64,000 nt of DNA from Spongiactinospora sp. TRM90649 (GCF_029382225.1 NZ_JARLTC010000013.1:173316-237315), one strand, 5' to 3'; counted from the stretch's first letter, positions 44,500 through 53,318 are shown. Notes: a model not told the origin generated them from the sequence alone. Made by a program: numbers and translations.

Positions 44500-44690
44500 T
44501 ACCCGAACCGGTTCCACCACCGAAGGGAACCGCCGTGCCCTGGCGTGATGACGCCGGTGGTCGGCCCCCACTGGATGACCAGGCCCTGCACCGGCCAAGG
44601 ACCCTGCCACCGGCAGGCCGACCCGCAGCCACCACGGGGCTTTGAACGCGCCGTGGGTGAGATGGCGGTGAAACCCACCGTCACCCCGGG
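44500..44690 (-). pseudogene. Fragment of an acyl-CoA desaturase
   Basis: The first histidine box and following helix survive: FHRHLTHGAFKAPWWLRVGL, then AGSLA and, in a shifted frame, VQGLVIQWGP. The same stretch in the intact desaturase at 47305 reads FHRLLTHGSFTASPWLRVAL. At least one frameshift is present and the rest of the gene is gone, replaced on the left by the IS701 remnant. It shows that a second desaturase once stood at this border of the stress island. Confidence 0.7.
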
Positions 44691-44808
44691 CCCGGTCAGG
44701 AGGTGAAAGCCCGGTCAGGAGGTGAAAACCACCCGCGATCACAGCATCGACCCAGCTCAGCCACTTCCGAAATTGGTAACTCCAGCAGTAAAGAGGTAAA
44801 CTCAAAGT

Positions 44809-44902
44809 ACCGAGGACTTTCCGAACGTTGGCACTCAGGTCGGCGTCGCCTCCGGCGAATCACCACCGCGCCCTTTGAAGGGGCCGGATAGGTCAGGCGC
44901 GC
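44809..44902 (+). promoter_or_regulatory. Conserved 94-nt leader of DUF5994 gene, copy 1
   Basis: The 94 bases before the ATG match the 94 bases before the second DUF5994 gene (52458-52551) from ACCGAGGAC at the start to CAGGCG just before the start codon, with about three quarters of positions identical by eye and only one small compensating shift. Conservation of non-coding sequence at a fixed distance suggests a shared promoter and untranslated leader. In this copy a TGA interrupts the frame that is open in the other copy, which argues against a translated extension. Confidence 0.55.
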
Positions 44903-45544
44903 ATGACACCGGGAGTTCCTGCTCATCTCAAGCCACTGAACGCCGCCGGCGGCGCTTCTGCAGCGATCGACTCTACGGTCCGGCTCAGGCTGAATGCTCT
45001 CCTTGGCCGGCGGGGCACCGTAGACGGGGCGTGGTGGCCTCGCTCGCGCAACGCCGCCGCCGAACTTCCTGCTCTCATCGCCGTCGTCGACCAGCGGCTG
45101 GCGCAGATCACGATGCGCATCGGCCTGCATGCCGACGGCTGGGACGACACTCCGCAGCATGTCCCGGCCCCTGGGCGCCGGATCCGGGTGGGCTGGTTCC
45201 GCCGCGCCAACGCACACCTGATCAGCCTGGTCTCCATGGGCGCGGAGCCGATCAGACTGCTGGTCATCCCACCGGATACCGCCGCCGGCCCGGCAGCCGC
45301 CGCGCTCACCCTTTCCGTCGATGGCGCGCCTGGCCAGCGTCCCATCGACATCCTCCGCGCCGCACACCGGCCGGCCGCAACCGGCCTCGGCACCCCGGAT
45401 GCGGACGGCCATGCTGGCTGCGAGAACGAGAGCGGGAACATCACCTCAGTCGTCCACCGCCTGAACACCGGCCCACCGGCGACCCGGCCTGACCTGCCCG
45501 GCCGGCAAGCCCTCGCAGACGTTCTCCGAATGGAGCGATCATGA
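44903..45544 (+). CDS. DUF5994-family protein
   Basis: 213 residues. The family core is clear: GTVDGAWWPRSRNAAAELPA near residue 38, RRIRVGWFRRANAHLISL and IRLLVIPPDTAAG. DUF5994 proteins are actinobacterial, of unknown function, and often encoded beside stress-response and anti-sigma pathway genes. A Pro/Gly-rich C-terminal tail extends the usual length. The stop overlaps the STAS gene in ATGA, so both are translated together. Confidence 0.85.
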   Translation: MTPGVPAHLKPLNAAGGASAAIDSTVRLRLNALLGRRGTVDGAWWPRSRNAAAELPALIAVVDQRLAQITMRIGLHADGWDDTPQHVPAPGRRIRVGWFRRANAHLISLVSMGAEPIRLLVIPPDTAAGPAAAALTLSVDGAPGQRPIDILRAAHRPAATGLGTPDADGHAGCENESGNITSVVHRLNTGPPATRPDLPGRQALADVLRMERS

Positions 45545-45915
45545 TCACCATCGACAGACCCCGCGCCACCGTGGACGGCATGCGCACCGGCAAGAGCGGC
45601 CCGTGGGCCGGTGCTGTCCCCGCTGGGTCGTGCACCGCAGCGACGACCATCCACCTGTCGGGTGAAATCGACATCTTCACCAGCCACGCGCTTCGTCAGC
45701 GTCTGATGCGGGTCCTGTGCTACAGCACGAACCTGCTCATTCTCGACCTGTCGGAGGTGTCGTTCTGCGATGCCTCCGGACTGGCCGTCCTGGTCGGCAT
45801 CCAGCGCCGCGCCCGAGCGATGGGCATCACCCTCGCCCTGGCCGCTCCCCGCCCGTACATGTCCAAGCTGCTGCGCATCACCGGCCTGGACCACAGCCTG
45901 CGGCTGGTGGCCTGA
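45541..45915 (+). CDS. STAS-domain protein (anti-sigma factor antagonist-like)
   Basis: 124 residues. The STAS fold is seen from TTIHLSGEIDIFTSHALRQ to LLILDLSEVSFCDASGLAVL and ALAAPRPYMSKLLRITGL. RsbV/SpoIIAA-type proteins release sigma factors by binding the anti-sigma kinase. The residue after the Asp of the regulatory loop, a phosphorylated Ser in RsbV and SpoIIAA, is Ala here (D-A-S-G), so control by phosphorylation may be changed or use the next Ser. It is translationally coupled to DUF5994. Confidence 0.85.
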   Translation: MITIDRPRATVDGMRTGKSGPWAGAVPAGSCTAATTIHLSGEIDIFTSHALRQRLMRVLCYSTNLLILDLSEVSFCDASGLAVLVGIQRRARAMGITLALAAPRPYMSKLLRITGLDHSLRLVA

Positions 45916-46207
45916 CCGATCGGCGCACCGACTCCGCCTGGGACCCGCTTTCCGCCTCAGCACGGGACCGGGCGGGGGTGGGCTGAGCGGAAACGTCGGG
46001 CACGAGCCCGGCAGGCCCCGCCTTGGTGTTGAGGGACAGGGCATTCGCCCCGCTCGAAGTAGCCGACAAGGACCAAGTCGAAGTGGCCGACAAAGAGAGG
46101 GCTCTTATGTCGGCTCCCCAGCAAGATCCGACTCGTCCAGCAGCCGGGCGGCAGGAGATCTCTATCCGAGCGCCGCACCATCAACGCCTGCTCACTGAGA
46201 GATCATC

Positions 46208-46624
46208 ATGGACATCCTGCACCGCCTCCGTAACAGATCCGAGCCATCCCCCGAAACGGCCGAGGGCACTGCGCCCCACGGTGATGAGGCCCCAGCCCCG
46301 GCACCGGCACCGGCGCTGGCCCCGCGCTCCACGGACGCGGGCTCAAGCGCCGAGGACTCCAGGCCGGTGCCCGTCACCCGCACCAGTGTGGCCTGGGCGG
46401 GCGTGTGGGGTGCCGCGCTCATGTCCATCGCCTTCATCGTGTTCATGCTGCAGAACACCACCGTTACGCAGGTGTCCTTTCTCGGCCTGCGCGGCACCCT
46501 GCCGCTGGCGGTCGCGATGCTGATCGCCATGGTCAGCGGGGTCTTGCTCACCTTGGTGCTCGGTACCGCCCGCATCACTCAACTCCGCCGCCTGGCCCGT
46601 CCGCGCCGGCGTCACAACCGGTGA
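46208..46624 (+). CDS. LapA-domain small membrane protein
   Basis: 138 residues: an acidic, Ala/Pro-rich cytoplasmic start with a run of AP repeats, then two membrane helices (AGVWGAALMSIAFIVFML and LAVAMLIAMVSGVLLTLVLG) separated by QNTTVTQVSFLGLRG, the signature of the LapA (DUF1049) family, and a basic tail. The family is of unclear function, linked to envelope assembly. The gene lies among stress genes and has no ribosome site stronger than GAGAG before the ATG. Confidence 0.8.
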   Translation: MDILHRLRNRSEPSPETAEGTAPHGDEAPAPAPAPALAPRSTDAGSSAEDSRPVPVTRTSVAWAGVWGAALMSIAFIVFMLQNTTVTQVSFLGLRGTLPLAVAMLIAMVSGVLLTLVLGTARITQLRRLARPRRRHNR

Positions 46625-46967
46625 CGGAGTGAGACCCTGGCCGGTGTCTTGAGAGGCGATCGCCGCAGCCTCGCGCGCCCTCGCCCTGCAGAACGCGACG
46701 GACATGGCCTGCCGCGGTGACCGGCAGTGGCCGGCCGGCTGTCTGGATGCTCGACCGCCTGGTCAGCTCTTGGAGGGGGCCGCCGCCGCTTATGATCAGG
46801 CCCGACCCTCGGCGCAAAGATGCGCTGGCAACGCGCCCGCAGGTTCGCCATCGCCGCAAGTGATGAGGTTTGCTCGGAATCGACGTTTCCATCGGCTCGC
46901 GGATCGCATTGACTGAGGAGTGATCAGTCGGCGCAACTTGCGTCGCTGTCACCGTGAGGGGGTCGTA
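46625..46967. other. Intergenic stretch without a recognised gene
   Basis: 343 bp between the LapA-like gene and the zinc-finger gene. Short frames on both strands lack domains. A GAGGGGG ribosome site for the zinc-finger gene is at its right end. The promoter of the zinc-finger/desaturase pair is expected here but no clear boxes were found. Confidence 0.4.
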
Positions 46968-47279
46968 ATGACCCTGGACGCAGGAGAAGCGAGCGCGACC
47001 GGACGGGCCGGTCTGAACGGTCAGACGCCGCGTTGCAATCACATGGATCTGCTCCCGAATGTGGAGCCCAGGGCGTCCGAATGCGAGGAATGTCTGGACT
47101 CCGGCCGCGCCTGGACGCGGTTACTGATGTGTCTGACCTGCGGGTGGGTGGCCTGCGGCGACGATGCGCGCGGCGGCCACGCCAAGGCCCACTACCAGGA
47201 GACCGATCACCCTGTGGTCGCCGCCCTCGGTCCGGGCCCGGCCTGGCGCTGGTGCTACGTGCACCGGCGGACCGTATAG
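46968..47279 (+). CDS. UBP-type zinc-finger protein
   Basis: 103 residues. Zinc ligands of the ZnF-UBP fold are present in order: CNHMD, CEECLDSGR, CLTCGWVACGD and GGHAKAHYQETDHPVV. In eukaryotes the fold binds the ubiquitin tail; in actinobacteria, small stand-alone copies occur beside lipid and stress genes, with unknown role. ATG 46968 is chosen over earlier in-frame codons because GAGGGGG stands 6 bases upstream. It lies 25 bp before the desaturase gene, likely one operon. Confidence 0.88.
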   Translation: MTLDAGEASATGRAGLNGQTPRCNHMDLLPNVEPRASECEECLDSGRAWTRLLMCLTCGWVACGDDARGGHAKAHYQETDHPVVAALGPGPAWRWCYVHRRTV

Positions 47280-47304
47280 CCATAGACAAGACAAAAGAGA
47301 AATC

Positions 47305-48327
47305 ATGACCATTGATCAGCAGCCTCAGCAGCCTCAGCAGTCTCAGCAGCCAATGAAAGATCGGCTGGACTATGACGGCGTATCTCCCTTCCCCGGAGCA
47401 CAGCAGCACCCTGCGATCGGCGGAGCTCAAATCTGGCTGACGGCGACGATCGTGATCCTGCCGTTCCTCGCGCTCGGCGTCGCGATCGTCCTGGCGTGGG
47501 GGCAGGGCGTCGCGCTCACCGACCTGCTGCTGGCAGCGGTCTTCTACATGGTGACCGGGCTGGGGGTGACGGTGGGGTTCCACCGGCTGCTCACCCACGG
47601 CTCGTTCACCGCCTCGCCATGGCTGCGCGTGGCGCTGGCCGGCGCGGGGTCGATGGGCTTTCAGGGGAACGTCATCGACTGGGTCGCCGTCCACCGCCGC
47701 CATCACGCCTTCACCGACCGGCCAGGCGATCCGCACTCTCCCTACCGGTACGGCACCGGCCTGCGCGGGCAGCTTCGGGGGCTTGCCCACGCCCACCTTG
47801 GCTGGCTGTTCGCCGACGACGTGACACCCGTCGAACGTTACGCCCCTGACCTGCTGGCAGACCCGGCAATGACCCGCGTGGCCCGGGCCTTCCCCGCGCT
47901 GTGCGCGCTGTCGCTGGTGCTGCCGTTCCTGGCCGGGTGGGCGATCACCGGCACCCTGTACGGCGCCCTGACCGCGTTCCTGTGGGCCGGGCTGATCCGC
48001 ATCGCCCTGCTCCAGCACGTCACCTGGAGCGTCAACTCCCTGTGCCACGTCATCGGCGACCGGCCCTTCAAGACCCGCCGCCACGACCGGGCCACGAACC
48101 TGTGGCCGCTGGCCCTGCCGTCCTTCGGCGAGAGCTGGCACAACGGCCACCACAGCCAGCCCACCTGCGCCCGTCACGGCATCGGCCGAGGCCAGATCGA
48201 CCCATCCGCCGCGGTGATCCGCCTGTTCGAACGGCTCGGCTGGGCGAGCGACGTGCGCTGGCCCGACCCCGAACGCATCCAGCGCCTGCGTACCGGCCCG
48301 CTCTCCCCGGCCCCGGCCGGGGACTGA
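47305..48327 (+). CDS. Membrane acyl-CoA (delta-9 type) fatty acid desaturase
   Basis: 340 residues. All three histidine boxes that bind the di-iron centre are present: HRLLTH (about residue 92), HRRHH (about 130) and HNGHH (about 278), with four membrane helices between them. The enzyme introduces a cis double bond into acyl chains, adjusting membrane fluidity in cold or stress. The N-terminus has a Gln/Pro-rich stretch. ATG 47305 has AGAG upstream. A decayed relative lies at 44500. Confidence 0.92.
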   Translation: MTIDQQPQQPQQSQQPMKDRLDYDGVSPFPGAQQHPAIGGAQIWLTATIVILPFLALGVAIVLAWGQGVALTDLLLAAVFYMVTGLGVTVGFHRLLTHGSFTASPWLRVALAGAGSMGFQGNVIDWVAVHRRHHAFTDRPGDPHSPYRYGTGLRGQLRGLAHAHLGWLFADDVTPVERYAPDLLADPAMTRVARAFPALCALSLVLPFLAGWAITGTLYGALTAFLWAGLIRIALLQHVTWSVNSLCHVIGDRPFKTRRHDRATNLWPLALPSFGESWHNGHHSQPTCARHGIGRGQIDPSAAVIRLFERLGWASDVRWPDPERIQRLRTGPLSPAPAGD

Positions 48328-48470
48328 CACCGATGGCCCTGCCGGTTCCGCCCGCCTGACCACGGCGGAGCATCCACTGCCCAGGGCCATGGCAGACAGG
48401 CACGTGGATCAACAACAGTCCGCCCGACATACCGGCGTACGGGATGTCGGAGCGGCGAAGGGAGATCGCG

Positions 48471-48623
48471 ATGAGTCTACGTTGGGAAATCAGCAACAAG
48501 GCCCAGGCCCTCAGGGGCTGGGCCAGGCAGCGTTTCGGTCGTGTCACCGGCGATCGGCGTCAGCAGACCACCGGCAAGCTGAGGCAGGCCGGCAGGAGGG
48601 CCATGGACGCCTTCAGGCGCTGA
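48471..48623 (+). CDS. CsbD-like small stress protein
   Basis: 50 residues, basic. KAQALRGWARQRFGRVTGDR followed by RQQTTGKLRQAG follows the CsbD pattern (a helix, GK/R-xTGD, then a second helix). CsbD in Bacillus is a sigma-B-dependent stress protein of unknown function. The start ATG has GGGAG eight bases upstream. Too short for usual gene finders, but the ribosome site, the stop and the second copy at 52105 support it. Confidence 0.65.
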   Translation: MSLRWEISNKAQALRGWARQRFGRVTGDRRQQTTGKLRQAGRRAMDAFRR

Positions 48624-48893
48624 TCCTGCAGCCTGATCGCCGCTGCCGTCTCGCAGGGCAGCGCAACCACCACACCAGACCGATGGAGCGCTTCGACCGG
48701 ATGGCCGTCATCGCGGTGACGATCCTGGCAGGCCCCTTCACCACCTCGGCACGCATCCGAAGATCGCCTGCCGGACACCCCGGCCCGGCACGTAGTGCCC
48801 CCTTTCCAGAAGTTCATACGCCCGCGAGGCACCCCTAGAGTGGGAGACAACGGCCTGGAACGGCGCCTCCCAGACTGGGAAGGGGTGGCGGGC

Positions 48894-49865
48894 ATGGAGT
48901 TACGTCAGTTGCGCTACTTCGTGACGCTGGCCGAGGAGCTGCACTTCGGCCGGGCCGCGGTACGCGAGCACATCGTGCAGTCCGCGCTGAGCCAGCAGAT
49001 CCAGCGGCTGGAGCGCGAACTGGGGGTGCGATTGCTGGACCGCAGCACCCACCATGTCGAGCTGACCCCGGCGGGCGACGCCTTCCTCATCCAGGCGCGC
49101 CAGATCCTCGACCACGTGGGCCGGGCCAGGCAGGCCGCACGGCACGCCGCCGCCTCAGCGCCCACACTGCGCGTCGGCATCATCGACGCCGGCTACGACA
49201 CCATGCCCCAGATCCTGCGCGAACTCCAGCGCAACCATCCCGGCATCACGATCCATCAGGTCGAAGCGGGCAGCCCCCAGCAGTACCGGCAACTGGCCGA
49301 TGGGCGGCTGGACATCGCCATCGGACACGCCGCCCAGGCCCCGGCCGAGGTGACCTCCAAGCTCATCAGGCTCGATCCGCTCGGCGTTCTGCTACCCGAC
49401 GGCCACCGCTTCGCCGGCATGGACGGCATACCCGTGACCGCCCTGGCCGGTGAGCTCCTGCTGCTGGGCGAGGAATCCCAGACGCCGGAGCTCAATGAGT
49501 TCGTCATCGCGCTGTGCCGTTCGGCCGGATTCGTGCCCACACTCTACGAGGGAACCGTCGAGAGCTCCCGGGCCGCCGCCGACCTCGTCCGCCAGCATAG
49601 CTGCGTGTACTGTGTCCCCTCCTCTTTCCGCTCCTCCAACCGGCCCGGCACCACCTGGCTGCCCCTGGTCGACCCCGCGACGCACTACCCCTGGTCACTG
49701 CTGTGGCACGACGCCAACCCCTCGCCGCACATAGCCACCGTCATCGACAGCGCCCGGCGACTGGCCGAGCGGCTCGACTGGCTGAAACCCGCCACCCCGG
49801 CCGCCGAGCCGGCGCCCGCCGAAGACATCCCCACGGCCACCACCCACAGTGATGAGCCTGCCTGA
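48894..49865 (+). CDS. LysR-family transcriptional regulator
   Basis: 323 residues. The N-terminal winged helix is standard: MELRQLRYFVTLAEELHFGR and SALSQQIQRLERELGVRLLD, followed by a two-lobed effector domain (LRVGIIDAGYDTMPQIL). The frame is open upstream to 48795 but ATG 48894 fits the family start exactly. The target is unknown; nothing is divergently encoded nearby, and the flanking genes are stress-type. A Pro/Ala-rich tail of about 25 residues is added at the C-terminus. Confidence 0.88.
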   Translation: MELRQLRYFVTLAEELHFGRAAVREHIVQSALSQQIQRLERELGVRLLDRSTHHVELTPAGDAFLIQARQILDHVGRARQAARHAAASAPTLRVGIIDAGYDTMPQILRELQRNHPGITIHQVEAGSPQQYRQLADGRLDIAIGHAAQAPAEVTSKLIRLDPLGVLLPDGHRFAGMDGIPVTALAGELLLLGEESQTPELNEFVIALCRSAGFVPTLYEGTVESSRAAADLVRQHSCVYCVPSSFRSSNRPGTTWLPLVDPATHYPWSLLWHDANPSPHIATVIDSARRLAERLDWLKPATPAAEPAPAEDIPTATTHSDEPA

Positions 49866-50052
49866 TGCCCCGGTGATCGGTTCTGGAGATGAGTCCTTCC
49901 CGGATCGCCTGTTTCCCGTACGGCAGGCGCGGGTGTTGGCTCGAAGTGAACGAGCCTGACCGCCGGCGATCGCGCGGCGGCCGGTCCCTGCTTCGACCGG
50001 TCCGGAAGACCGATCCCACGCAGCCGTCGATGCACCGCCACAGGAGTTCGCC

Positions 50053-50337
50053 ATGGGCATCATCGCTTGGATCATGCTTGGACTGGTCGCCGGGGTGGTG
50101 GCCAGAATGCTGGTCCCCGGCACGGACACGCAAGGTTTGATCACCACTTTCGGGCTCGGCATCGCCGGCGCGCTGCTGGGTGGGTTCGTCGCCACCGAGG
50201 TGTTGCACGTCTCGGGCATCCAGGGGTTCTTCCACCTGGCCACCTGGCTGTGCGCCATCGTCGGCGCGGCAGCCCTGCTACTCGGTCACAACCTGATCAT
50301 CGGCCGACGTTCCGGCCGCTGGGCCGGCCGCCGATGA
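50053..50337 (+). CDS. GlsB/YeaQ/YmgE-family stress membrane protein
   Basis: 94 residues with three hydrophobic helices and Gly-rich packing: MGIIAWIMLGLVAGVVARML, TTFGLGIAGALLGGFVA and CAIVGAAALLLGHNLI. This is the transglycosylase-associated-protein fold found in general-stress regulons of many bacteria; function is unknown. ATG 50053 has AGGAG 7 bases upstream. It is followed 65 bp later by another small membrane protein gene. Confidence 0.88.
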   Translation: MGIIAWIMLGLVAGVVARMLVPGTDTQGLITTFGLGIAGALLGGFVATEVLHVSGIQGFFHLATWLCAIVGAAALLLGHNLIIGRRSGRWAGRR

Positions 50338-50404
50338 CCCCGCCGGGCACGCTCCGCAGCCCATTCCAGCGCTCACGTGCCTGCCGTGGCAGCGGTGGTG
50401 CGTG

Positions 50405-50749
50405 ATGCCCATCGCCGCAGCCGTCGCGGTCATCGTCGTCGGCGCCGTCCTCACCTTCGCCCTGGCCGACGGCTCGGCGGGCGGATCCGCGGGCGGCGTC
50501 GAACAGCGCATCGTGGGCGTCATCCTGATGCTCGGTGGCGTCCTCGGGCTGTTGGTGTCCCTGTTCCGTACCCGGTCGCGCTGGAGCGGGTCGACCGTCC
50601 GAAGCCGGCAGGACGCCATCGACGACCGGTCACCGCCCGGTCCCGTCGCTCCGGCGGACCGTGACACCAGGCGGCGCAACAGTCGTGGGCCCACCGCCAG
50701 CTCAGACCGCCCACGGGCATCTGGCGGATCGGCCAGGCAGGACGGCTGA
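50405..50749 (+). CDS. DUF6458-like small membrane protein
   Basis: About 114 residues. Two helices, MPIAAAVAVIVVGAVLTFAL and RIVGVILMLGGVLGLLVSLF, flank a short Gly/Ser loop, matching the DUF6458 layout common in actinobacterial stress islands; a charged, disordered tail follows. GTG 50402 directly precedes ATG 50405 and either may start. Role unknown. Confidence 0.7.
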   Translation: MPIAAAVAVIVVGAVLTFALADGSAGGSAGGVEQRIVGVILMLGGVLGLLVSLFRTRSRWSGSTVRSRQDAIDDRSPPGPVAPADRDTRRRNSRGPTASSDRPRASGGSARQDG

Positions 50750-50895
50750 AATGGATCGATCCCGGGAGGCGGACAGGGCTTGTTCCAGGAACTACTCGCC
50801 GGGCATCACCCCCGCCCCGACCAGCCGCCCCTATCCGCGACGACCGGCAATATGCCAGGAAAATCCCCTTAAACGCCTCTGAAAGGCGACACGCC

Positions 50896-51099
50896 ATGAA
50901 TATCCGCAACGATGACAAGCACCTTGAGGAAGCCGTCGACCGGCCACCGCTCCCACCTGAGCCCGAGCTCGGACGCGGCCACGACGGCAAGAGCAGGCCG
51001 CCGCCACCGCCGGACAAGCTCGTCTACAGCCCGGCGATCCACCCTGGCGCACCGCCGACGCCGCCCGAGCCGCTGCCCACGGCTGAGCCTGCCGACTGA
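50896..51099 (+). CDS. Small proline-rich protein
   Basis: 67 residues, acidic and proline-rich (RPPLPPEPELG, RPPPPPDKLVY), expected to be disordered. ATG 50896 has GAAAGG nine bases upstream and codon bias fits a real gene, but no family is recognised. It stands alone between the DUF6458-like gene and the convergent universal stress protein gene. Confidence 0.5.
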   Translation: MNIRNDDKHLEEAVDRPPLPPEPELGRGHDGKSRPPPPPDKLVYSPAIHPGAPPTPPEPLPTAEPAD

Positions 51100-51145
51100 T
51101 CTGTTCGTTGGCCCGCTCGGGTGCCATGTCGCCGGCCAGGCTGCC

Positions 51146-52006
51146 TTATGGCCGCACCACCGCGACAGAGCCGCTTGCGCCGTACAAGATCCCGAGGGTG
51201 ACGGAACCGAGCATCACCGTGCCGATCGCCCCTCTGCCCTGAGAGCCCACGACGACCAGATCCGCCTGGGCGGAAGCGCTGATGAGAGCATCGACGGGGT
51301 GGGCGCGACGGACGTCCTCGATCACTGGGACCTGCGGATATCGCTGCCGCCATCCCCCGAGGGCGGCGGCCGCGACCCGGCACCGGGCTGCGGCGATCTC
51401 GTCCAGATCATAGGCGCGTTCGGGGATGTGAGCATGCGCCGGCGGTCGCCACGCATAGACCGCGCGCAGCGTGCTCGCACGGAGCATCGCCTGCTCGAAG
51501 GCGTATGCGAGGGCGGGTTCGCCGGCCGGATAGTCGTCGAGCCCGACGACGACCTGCCCATGGGCGGTGTCGGGGTCGGATCGGACGATGACCACCGGGC
51601 CGTGCGCGTGCCCGGCCACGTGGGTGTTCACCGAGCCGAGCACAGTTCCGGGGAAGCCGCCGAGGCCGCTGCCGCCGATCACGATCTCGGCGGAGTCGCC
51701 GGCCTGTCCGCGCAACGTGGCCGCGGCGGCGCCCTGAAGCAGTTCGCAGTCGCAGTCGCCGTCGACGCCGGGCTGCCGCTTGCCCGCTACCGCCTCGGCG
51801 TCGCTCAGCACCCTGTGCGCGCTGACCATCGCATCATCCTGACCTGGGGTGGAGGACGTCGCCGGTGCGTACGGTGCGCGGTCCACGGCGTGGACGATGC
51901 GGAGCCGTGCCCCGGCGCGAGCGGCGTCGTCGGCCGCCCACTCGACGGCCGCGGTCGCGGTCGCGGCGTCCGAACCGTCAGCGCCCACGACGATGACACG
52001 ATTCAT
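51146..52006 (-). CDS. Universal stress protein with two UspA domains
   Basis: 286 residues in two tandem domains of about 140. Each has the ATP-binding motif G-x2-G-x9-G-S: GSGLGGFPGTVLGSV in the first and GSQGRGAIGTVMLGSV in the second. Two-domain, ATP-binding Usp proteins of actinobacteria belong to hypoxia and stationary-phase regulons. ATG 52006 is used; the frame is open for 24 more codons upstream. It is read divergently from DUF5994 copy 2 and in line with the CsbD-like gene at 52105, 98 bp upstream. Confidence 0.9.
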   Translation of the reverse strand: MNRVIVVGADGSDAATATAAVEWAADDAARAGARLRIVHAVDRAPYAPATSSTPGQDDAMVSAHRVLSDAEAVAGKRQPGVDGDCDCELLQGAAAATLRGQAGDSAEIVIGGSGLGGFPGTVLGSVNTHVAGHAHGPVVIVRSDPDTAHGQVVVGLDDYPAGEPALAYAFEQAMLRASTLRAVYAWRPPAHAHIPERAYDLDEIAAARCRVAAAALGGWRQRYPQVPVIEDVRRAHPVDALISASAQADLVVVGSQGRGAIGTVMLGSVTLGILYGASGSVAVVRP

Positions 52007-52104
52007 GGCTGCTCCGGATTTGTTCCGGGAATTCACTGATCGTTCGAGGCGAGAATGTGCCGGGCCGGGCCGGCGCATTTCGATTTCGTTGCCGGTCGCC
52101 GCGG

Positions 52105-52278
52105 TCAGCTCCTGGGCATTTTCCCGGTTTTCTCGGCCCGCTGCCCCGGGTCGTTTTCAGACCGGATGGCCATGCCTTTCGCCTCCAGGTGCTGGTTCCC
52201 GGTGGCGCGGCCGAAGTTGACCATGATCCAGCCCTGAACGGCCCGGATCCTGGATTTGATCTTCATTGTCGGGCTCAT
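52105..52278 (-). CDS. CsbD-like small stress protein, second copy
   Basis: 57 residues: KSRIRAVQGWIMVNFGRATG followed by NQHLEAKGMAIRSEN follows the CsbD pattern, closer to the family than the copy at 48471. ATG 52278 has GGAAG five bases upstream. It may be co-transcribed with the universal stress protein gene that follows. Confidence 0.65.
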   Translation of the reverse strand: MSPTMKIKSRIRAVQGWIMVNFGRATGNQHLEAKGMAIRSENDPGQRAEKTGKMPRS

Positions 52279-52457
52279 GACGCTTCCTTTCGACTGCTCT
52301 TGGATGCAACGCGACCTGTTCTCAGGCTGTTCTTCCTGGCAAGCGCGGGAAACAGGCAATAACCGACCTGATCATCACTGCGATCGATAACAGCGCCGAT
52401 CATCCTGATGGCGACCTGCCTCACCGAACTCTCACCGAACGAGGTACAATAGAAAAC

Positions 52458-52551
52458 ACCGAGGACATTTCGTGCGCTGGCATTCAGGTTGGCGTCGCCC
52501 GCGGCGACAGACCACTTCGGCCCAGTTGAGGGCCTGACAGGCCAGGCGACC
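52458..52551 (+). promoter_or_regulatory. Conserved 94-nt leader of DUF5994 gene, copy 2
   Basis: Matches the leader at 44809-44902 over its full length and at the same distance from the start codon. Here the frame of the gene stays open through the leader back to a TTG at 52489 (ASPAATDHFGPVEGL), so a translated extension cannot be excluded in this copy. Confidence 0.55.
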
Positions 52552-53112
52552 ATGATGACGACACTCCTCCCCCCGTCCAGCCCTGTACTCGCGGCTCAGG
52601 CCACGCCCAGGCTCAGCCTGAACGCCGTCCTCGACCAGCGAGGCACCGTCGACGGCGCGTGGTGGCCGCGCACCCGCGACGCCGCCGCCGAACTGCCCGC
52701 GCTCATCTCGGCCATCGACCTGCGGCTCGACAGGGCCGTCCTGCGGGTGGGCCTGTATCTGGACGCGTGGGATCACATCCCGCACCGCATCCCGGCCCCC
52801 GGCCGCCAGGTCAGAGTAGGCTGGTTCCTCAGCGCCGACCCGCATCTGATCACCCTGAGCATCGCGGGAACCGCGCCCATCGCCCTTCTGGTCATCCCGC
52901 CCGGCACGGCTGACGGTCCGGCCATGGCCGCGCTCGCGCTCGCCGCCGCCGGTACGATCGGCGTCCGTCCGGCCGACATGCTCCACCCCGTGGTCCCTGA
53001 GGAAGGCTCACGTGGCCGCGACGGCTCGGCCTCCTGGGAGAATGAGGGCGGACGCATTGCCGCCCCCGCCCCCGCCTCCGCGCCCGCACCGCCCGCCACC
53101 ACCTGGTCGTAG
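52552..53112 (+). CDS. DUF5994-family protein, second copy
   Basis: 186 residues. The core motifs parallel the first copy: GTVDGAWWPRTRDAAAELPA, RQVRVGWFLSADPHLITL and IALLVIPPGTADG. No STAS gene is coupled to this copy; a STAS gene on the opposite strand faces it 206 bp downstream. ATG 52552 or 52555 are possible starts. Function unknown; duplication with its leader points to a shared stress control. Confidence 0.85.
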   Translation: MMTTLLPPSSPVLAAQATPRLSLNAVLDQRGTVDGAWWPRTRDAAAELPALISAIDLRLDRAVLRVGLYLDAWDHIPHRIPAPGRQVRVGWFLSADPHLITLSIAGTAPIALLVIPPGTADGPAMAALALAAAGTIGVRPADMLHPVVPEEGSRGRDGSASWENEGGRIAAPAPASAPAPPATTWS

Positions 53113-53318
53113 TCCCAAGGCCCGGTCGGCCAGCGTACGGCCTGTGGCGAGTATCGCGGCGGCCTCGGTCTGGGCTCGTCGCAGCGCCTGGCGGCGCAGC
53201 CGGTCCAACTCGGCTGCCGGTGCTCCGGCATGGCGGGATGCAACGCATCCGCCGGTCTGCTGAGCTCGCCGGTAGGGGCCGTTCAGCACTTCGGGGGCAA
53301 CAGCCGGTGCGGTGGCTT

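Noticed and set aside
53008..53289. 93-residue minus-strand frame (AAELDRLRRQALRRAQTEAA)
   Set aside because: Helical-looking but overlaps the 3' end of the DUF5994 gene with a poly-Gly tail, and has no ribosome site or recognised family.
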